From the NCBI GenBank assembly GCA_039933785.1, contig JBDTNL010000058.1:1-24990 (forward strand): a DNA stretch of 24,990 nucleotides. Direction: 5' to 3'. The notes under the pieces are model-generated. The model was given only the letters and a program-made list of their open reading frames with translations, had not been told where the DNA came from and made no database searches. The first letter of the stretch is position 1, and every line of letters begins with the position of its first letter. The DNA is from JBDTNL01 sp039933785. Lineage in GTDB: Bacteria; Acidobacteriota; Thermoanaerobaculia; Multivoradales; JAGPDF01. Made by a program: the position numbers and the translations under genes. Positions 21,924 to 24,990 of the stretch are shown here, piece by piece.

Positions 21924-23417
21924 GTGAACTACGGCTTCCTGATCGACAACACACGATGTATCGGCTGCCACGCCTGCTCGGTGGCCTGCAAGGTGGAGCA
22001 TCAGGTACCGCTCGGCGTGGCACGCACCTGGGTGAAGTACGTCGAGAAGGGCGAGTTCCCCGAGACCCGCCGCACGTTCACCGTCACCCGTTGCAACCAT
22101 TGCGCGGACGCGCCGTGCGTCGAGATCTGCCCCACGTCGGCGCTCTACCAACGTTCCGACGGCATCGTCGATTTCGACAAGGATCGCTGCATCGGCTGCA
22201 AGGCCTGCATGCAGGGCTGTCCGTATGACGCGCTGTACATCGACCCGCAGACCGAGACCGCGGCCAAATGCAACTTCTGCGCGCACAAGGTGGAAGTCGG
22301 CCTCGAGCCGCCATGCGTCGTGGTGTGCCCGACGCAGGCGATCGTCGCCGGCGACCTCGACGATCCGGAATCGCGGCTGGTGCATCTGATCTCCCGTCAC
22401 CCGGTGCAGGTGCGCAAGCCCGAGAAGGGCACGCAGCCGAAGCTGTTCTACATCGAAGCCGATGCCGCCTCGCTGGTGCCTTCGGCGGCGCCGCCGGCAT
22501 CGGACTACATGTGGTCGCAGGCGCCGCAAGACATCTTGCGGGCAATGCTGACGCCGTCGCCGGAGTCCATCCCGTCCGCGCTGCCCTTGACCGAGGCCGC
22601 GGGCGCGCCGCGCCGCACGTTCGGCGTCAAGGAGCAGCATCGCAACTCCTGGGGCTGGAAAGTCTCCGCCTATCTATGGACGAAGTCGATCGCCGCCGGC
22701 GTCTTCCTGGTGCCGGCCGTCCGCTCGTTGATGGACCCCACGGTGACCCTGGGCGTGGGTGCGCCGTTGGTGGCGCTGTTCTTCCTGGCCCTCACCTCAG
22801 TCCTGTTGATCGCCGACCTCCGCCAGCCCAAGCGCTTCTTGTGGACGCTGACGAAACCACAGTGGCGTTCCTGGCTGACGCGCGGCTCGTACCTGTTGGC
22901 GGCGTACGGTGGGCTGCTCACCTGGCAGCTTGGCGCCGGGCTCCGGCTGCTGCCTAATGGACGACCTCTGATCGCCTTGACCGCGCTCGCGGCCGTCGGT
23001 TCGGCGGTGTACACGGCGTTCCTCTTCGGGCAGGCCAAGGGGCGCGATCTCTGGCAGTCGAGCCTGCTCGCGCCACATCTGGTGTTGCAAGCGCTGCTCA
23101 CGGGGGCCGCCTTCGTCGAACCGTCCTGGTTGCTGTGGCTGCTGCCGGTCAACGCGATCCTGATCGCCGCCGAAGTCTGGGGCCGGCACCCGACGGAAGA
23201 TGCTCGGCGCGCGGCGGGCTTGATCGCCGGCAAGCCCGGCTTGTACGTCGGCGTGCTCGGGATGGGCACCGTAATCCCGCTCGTGCTGTTGATGCTCTCC
23301 CGCAGCATGCAGCATGGTGCTGTCCCTGCCGCGGTCGGCGGCGGCCTGGCGCTCGCCGGGCTGCTGCTCTGGGAAAGCCTCTTCGTGTGGGCGCCCCAAC
23401 AAATCCCGAACGCCTGA
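21924..23417 (+). CDS. Fused four-cluster ferredoxin subunit and NrfD-like membrane subunit
   Basis: The 497-residue protein joins two subunits normally made separately. Residues 1-150 carry all 16 cysteines for four [4Fe-4S] clusters: C12, C15, C18, C22; C57, C60, C65, C69; C89, C92, C95, C99; C116, C119, C131, C135. This is the DmsB/PsrB/NrfC pattern. After a linker, residues about 248-490 give eight hydrophobic helices with the NrfD/PsrC-like opening SAYLWTKSIAAGVFLVPA. The NrfD half should exchange electrons with membrane quinones and the ferredoxin half should wire them to the molybdoenzyme encoded next. There is no signal peptide, so the clusters are probably cytoplasmic. The start is GTG at 21924 (MNYGFLIDNTRCIGC); the longer open frame lacks conservation and runs into the divergent helicase gene. 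Only 39 bp separate the two divergent starts. Confidence 0.92.
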   Translation: MNYGFLIDNTRCIGCHACSVACKVEHQVPLGVARTWVKYVEKGEFPETRRTFTVTRCNHCADAPCVEICPTSALYQRSDGIVDFDKDRCIGCKACMQGCPYDALYIDPQTETAAKCNFCAHKVEVGLEPPCVVVCPTQAIVAGDLDDPESRLVHLISRHPVQVRKPEKGTQPKLFYIEADAASLVPSAAPPASDYMWSQAPQDILRAMLTPSPESIPSALPLTEAAGAPRRTFGVKEQHRNSWGWKVSAYLWTKSIAAGVFLVPAVRSLMDPTVTLGVGAPLVALFFLALTSVLLIADLRQPKRFLWTLTKPQWRSWLTRGSYLLAAYGGLLTWQLGAGLRLLPNGRPLIALTALAAVGSAVYTAFLFGQAKGRDLWQSSLLAPHLVLQALLTGAAFVEPSWLLWLLPVNAILIAAEVWGRHPTEDARRAAGLIAGKPGLYVGVLGMGTVIPLVLLMLSRSMQHGAVPAAVGGGLALAGLLLWESLFVWAPQQIPNA

Positions 23418-23427
23418 GAGGACCCGA

Positions 23428-23460
23428 ATGACCGGAGCGAGCGTGCGAGCGACTTCATGA
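23428..23460 (+). CDS. Possible 10-codon leader ORF coupled to the molybdoenzyme gene
   Basis: An ATG at 23428 is preceded by GAGAGGA at about 6 nt and encodes MTGASVRATS. Its TGA stop overlaps the ATG of the molybdoenzyme gene as ATGA. The molybdoenzyme ATG itself has a weak ribosome site. The short ORF could deliver ribosomes by coupling, or it may be chance. Confidence 0.3.
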   Translation: MTGASVRATS

Positions 23461-24990
23461 CCATCCCTCGACTCACTCCCGGCTCCGGTCTCCAACCGTA
23501 CGCCCCTCCCGATCGATGGGATGACTGGCGCGAGTACGACCCCGCGCAATGGCCGCGACGGGTCGAAAAGCGCTACAGCCTGGTGCCCACCATCTGCTTC
23601 AACTGCGAAGCCGCCTGCGGGTTGCTGGCCTACGTCGATCAAGAGACGATGCAGATCCGCAAGTTCGAGGGTAATCCGATGCACCCTGCGTCGCGGGGGC
23701 GCAACTGCGCGAAGGGCCCTGCGACGATCAACCAGATCCAGGACCCCGAGCGCATCCTCTATCCCCTGAAACGCGCCGGCAAGCGCGGCGGCGGCGAGTG
23801 GACGCGAGTGACCTGGGATCAAGTCCTCGATGACATCGGCGGCCGCATCCGCAAGGCGTTTCTGGAAAATCGCCGCAACGAAGTCATGTACCACGTCGGC
23901 CGCCCGGGCCACGAGCGCACCATGGACCGCATTCTCAAGGCCTGGGGCATCGACGGCCACAACTCGCACACCAACGTGTGCTCGGGCGCCGCGCGTCTCG
24001 GCTATGCGCTGTGGAGCGGCTACGACCGCCCGAGCCCGGACCATGCGAATGCCCGCTTCATTCTGTTGCTCTCGGCGCACCTCGAGTCCGGGCACTACTT
24101 CAATCCCCACGCGCAGCGGATCATCGAAGGCAAGCAGCGCGGCGCCAAGCTGGTCGTCCTCGATCCGCGGCTTTCGAACACCGCCTCGATGGCCGACACC
24201 TGGTTGCCGACGTATCCCGGCAGCGAGGCGGCGGTCCTGCTCGCGATGGCCAAGGTGCTGGTCGACGAGCACCTCGCCGATCTCGCGTACGTCGAGCGCT
24301 GGACCAACTGGCGGCAGTTCCTCGCCGACCGCCAGCCCAACGACGAGCCCACGTTCGCGACCTTCCTCGCAGCACTCCGCGAGCATCTGAGCACCTACAC
24401 CCCCGCCTTCGCCGAGCAGGAGAGCGGCGTCCCCGCGCACAAGCTCGTCGAGGTCGCGCGGCAGATCGGCGCCGCCGGCAACGCGTTCGCCTCGCACGTC
24501 TGGCGCGGCGCCGCGAGCGGCAACCTCGGCGGCTGGCAAGTAGCGCGCGCGCTGCAGCTTCTGACAGTCCTCACCGGCAGCGTCGGCACCGCGGGCGGCA
24601 CGTCGCCCCACGGGTGGAACAAGTACAAGCCGACGTTCTGGGAAGAGCCACCGGGGCAGAAGGAATGGAACGAGCTGCTCTTCCCCAAGGAGTGGCCGCT
24701 CAGCCACTACGAGATGTCGTTCCTGCTCCCCCACCTGATCAAGGACGGCCGCGGCAAGCTCGACACCTACTTCACCCGCGTCTACAACCCGATCTGGACC
24801 AATCCCGACGGAGCGACCTGGATGGAAGTGCTCTCCGACGAATCGCTGGTCGGCCTGCACGCCGCGCTCACCCCGACCTGGAGCGAGACCGCCTTCTTCG
24901 CCGACTACGTGCTCCCCATGGGCCACGCCGGCGAACGCCACGACATCCAGAGCCAGGAGACCCATTCCGGCCGCTGGGTGAGCTTCCGCC
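23457..24990 (+). CDS. Molybdopterin (Mo/W-bisPGD) oxidoreductase catalytic subunit, C-terminus cut by window edge
   Basis: The visible 511 residues begin at ATG 23457. A [4Fe-4S] domain has Cys47, Cys50, Cys54 and Cys84 (CFNCEAAC and RGRNCAKG), and then comes the DMSO-reductase-family core with VCSGAAR (Cys175, the likely Mo ligand position), DRPSPDHANA, NPHAQRIIEG, LDPRLSNTAS and TVLTGSVGTAGG. The frame is open to the edge, so roughly the final third is missing. It is the catalytic part of a complex iron-sulfur molybdoenzyme. The FeS/NrfD fusion gene lies 39 bp upstream and supplies electron transfer and quinone contact. No twin-arginine signal occurs: the N-terminus is MTIPRLTPGSGLQPY, and the only open codons upstream (from 23418) offer no alternative start. 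A cytoplasmic enzyme similar in plan to SoeABC sulfite dehydrogenase is possible. Substrate and direction of electron flow are unknown. Confidence 0.92.
   Translation, partial: MTIPRLTPGSGLQPYAPPDRWDDWREYDPAQWPRRVEKRYSLVPTICFNCEAACGLLAYVDQETMQIRKFEGNPMHPASRGRNCAKGPATINQIQDPERILYPLKRAGKRGGGEWTRVTWDQVLDDIGGRIRKAFLENRRNEVMYHVGRPGHERTMDRILKAWGIDGHNSHTNVCSGAARLGYALWSGYDRPSPDHANARFILLLSAHLESGHYFNPHAQRIIEGKQRGAKLVVLDPRLSNTASMADTWLPTYPGSEAAVLLAMAKVLVDEHLADLAYVERWTNWRQFLADRQPNDEPTFATFLAALREHLSTYTPAFAEQESGVPAHKLVEVARQIGAAGNAFASHVWRGAASGNLGGWQVARALQLLTVLTGSVGTAGGTSPHGWNKYKPTFWEEPPGQKEWNELLFPKEWPLSHYEMSFLLPHLIKDGRGKLDTYFTRVYNPIWTNPDGATWMEVLSDESLVGLHAALTPTWSETAFFADYVLPMGHAGERHDIQSQETHSGRWVSFR

Noticed and set aside
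22797..24965. A 722-codon open frame on the minus strand opposite the NrfD and molybdoenzyme genes
   Set aside because: The plus strand encodes unmistakable conserved proteins here. The minus frame is low-complexity Arg/Ala/Gly/His and has no recognisable domain; long antisense frames are common in GC-rich codon usage.

Overview
The window is GC-rich, gene-dense bacterial chromosomal DNA. It has Shine-Dalgarno sites, divergent and convergent operons, and no tRNA, rRNA, CRISPR array or insertion sequence that I can see. The gene set is Gram-negative: a TonB-dependent receptor, a second outer-membrane beta-barrel, a lipoprotein and an ECF sigma/anti-sigma pair. A very long Ala-rich Ser/Thr kinase, a PAS hybrid histidine kinase and an iron-sulfur/NrfD fusion beside a molybdoenzyme would suit an Acidobacteriota-like, myxobacterial-like or high-GC proteobacterial genome. 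I cannot fix the phylum from the sequence alone.

Layout. 1-130 (-): start of an ABC-transporter ATPase. 215-1200 (-): RES-domain toxin and Xre/MbcA/ParS antitoxin, with a palindrome-containing promoter. 1412-3445 (+): soluble PAS-PAS-HisKA-HATPase-REC hybrid kinase. 3442-5716 (-): four-gene operon read from 5716 downward, comprising a small secreted Ig-like protein, a 4-TM protein, an ECF sigma factor and an anti-sigma factor. It is preceded by an ECF-type promoter (GGAAT-N16-CGTCTA). 5802-6398 (-): 4-TM protein of unknown function. 6501-11460 (+): UbiB/ABC1 kinase, phospholipase-D/cardiolipin-synthase-like lipoprotein, AraC-type regulator and SGNH/GDSL hydrolase, closed by a perfect 14-bp hairpin. 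11506-11925 (-): small unknown protein. 11989-14364 (-): TonB-dependent siderophore-type receptor with a carboxypeptidase-regulatory-like N-terminal domain and a Fur-box-shaped palindrome upstream. 14694-16016 (+): outer-membrane barrel protein with a promoter and a clear terminator. 16085-19633 (-): 1182-residue Ser/Thr kinase with a decapeptide repeat, one membrane segment and an NTF2-like C-terminus.

The most unusual stretch is 19.7-25 kb. Between the Ser/Thr kinase and a DEAD-box RNA helicase (20175-21884, -) lie two gene remnants. One is a frameshifted SRPBCC-like tail. The other is a roughly 100-bp decayed copy of the 5' part of the iron-sulfur gene that lies intact on the other side of the helicase, in the same orientation. 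The helicase is therefore bracketed by direct-repeat copies. The intact gene (21924-23417, +) encodes a four-[4Fe-4S] electron-transfer subunit fused to an NrfD-like membrane quinone-interacting subunit. It is followed by the catalytic molybdopterin oxidoreductase subunit (23457 to the window end), which has no Tat signal. The pair looks like a membrane-anchored complex-iron-sulfur-molybdoenzyme facing the cytoplasm, with an unidentified substrate. I regard it as the best candidate for a poorly described system here.
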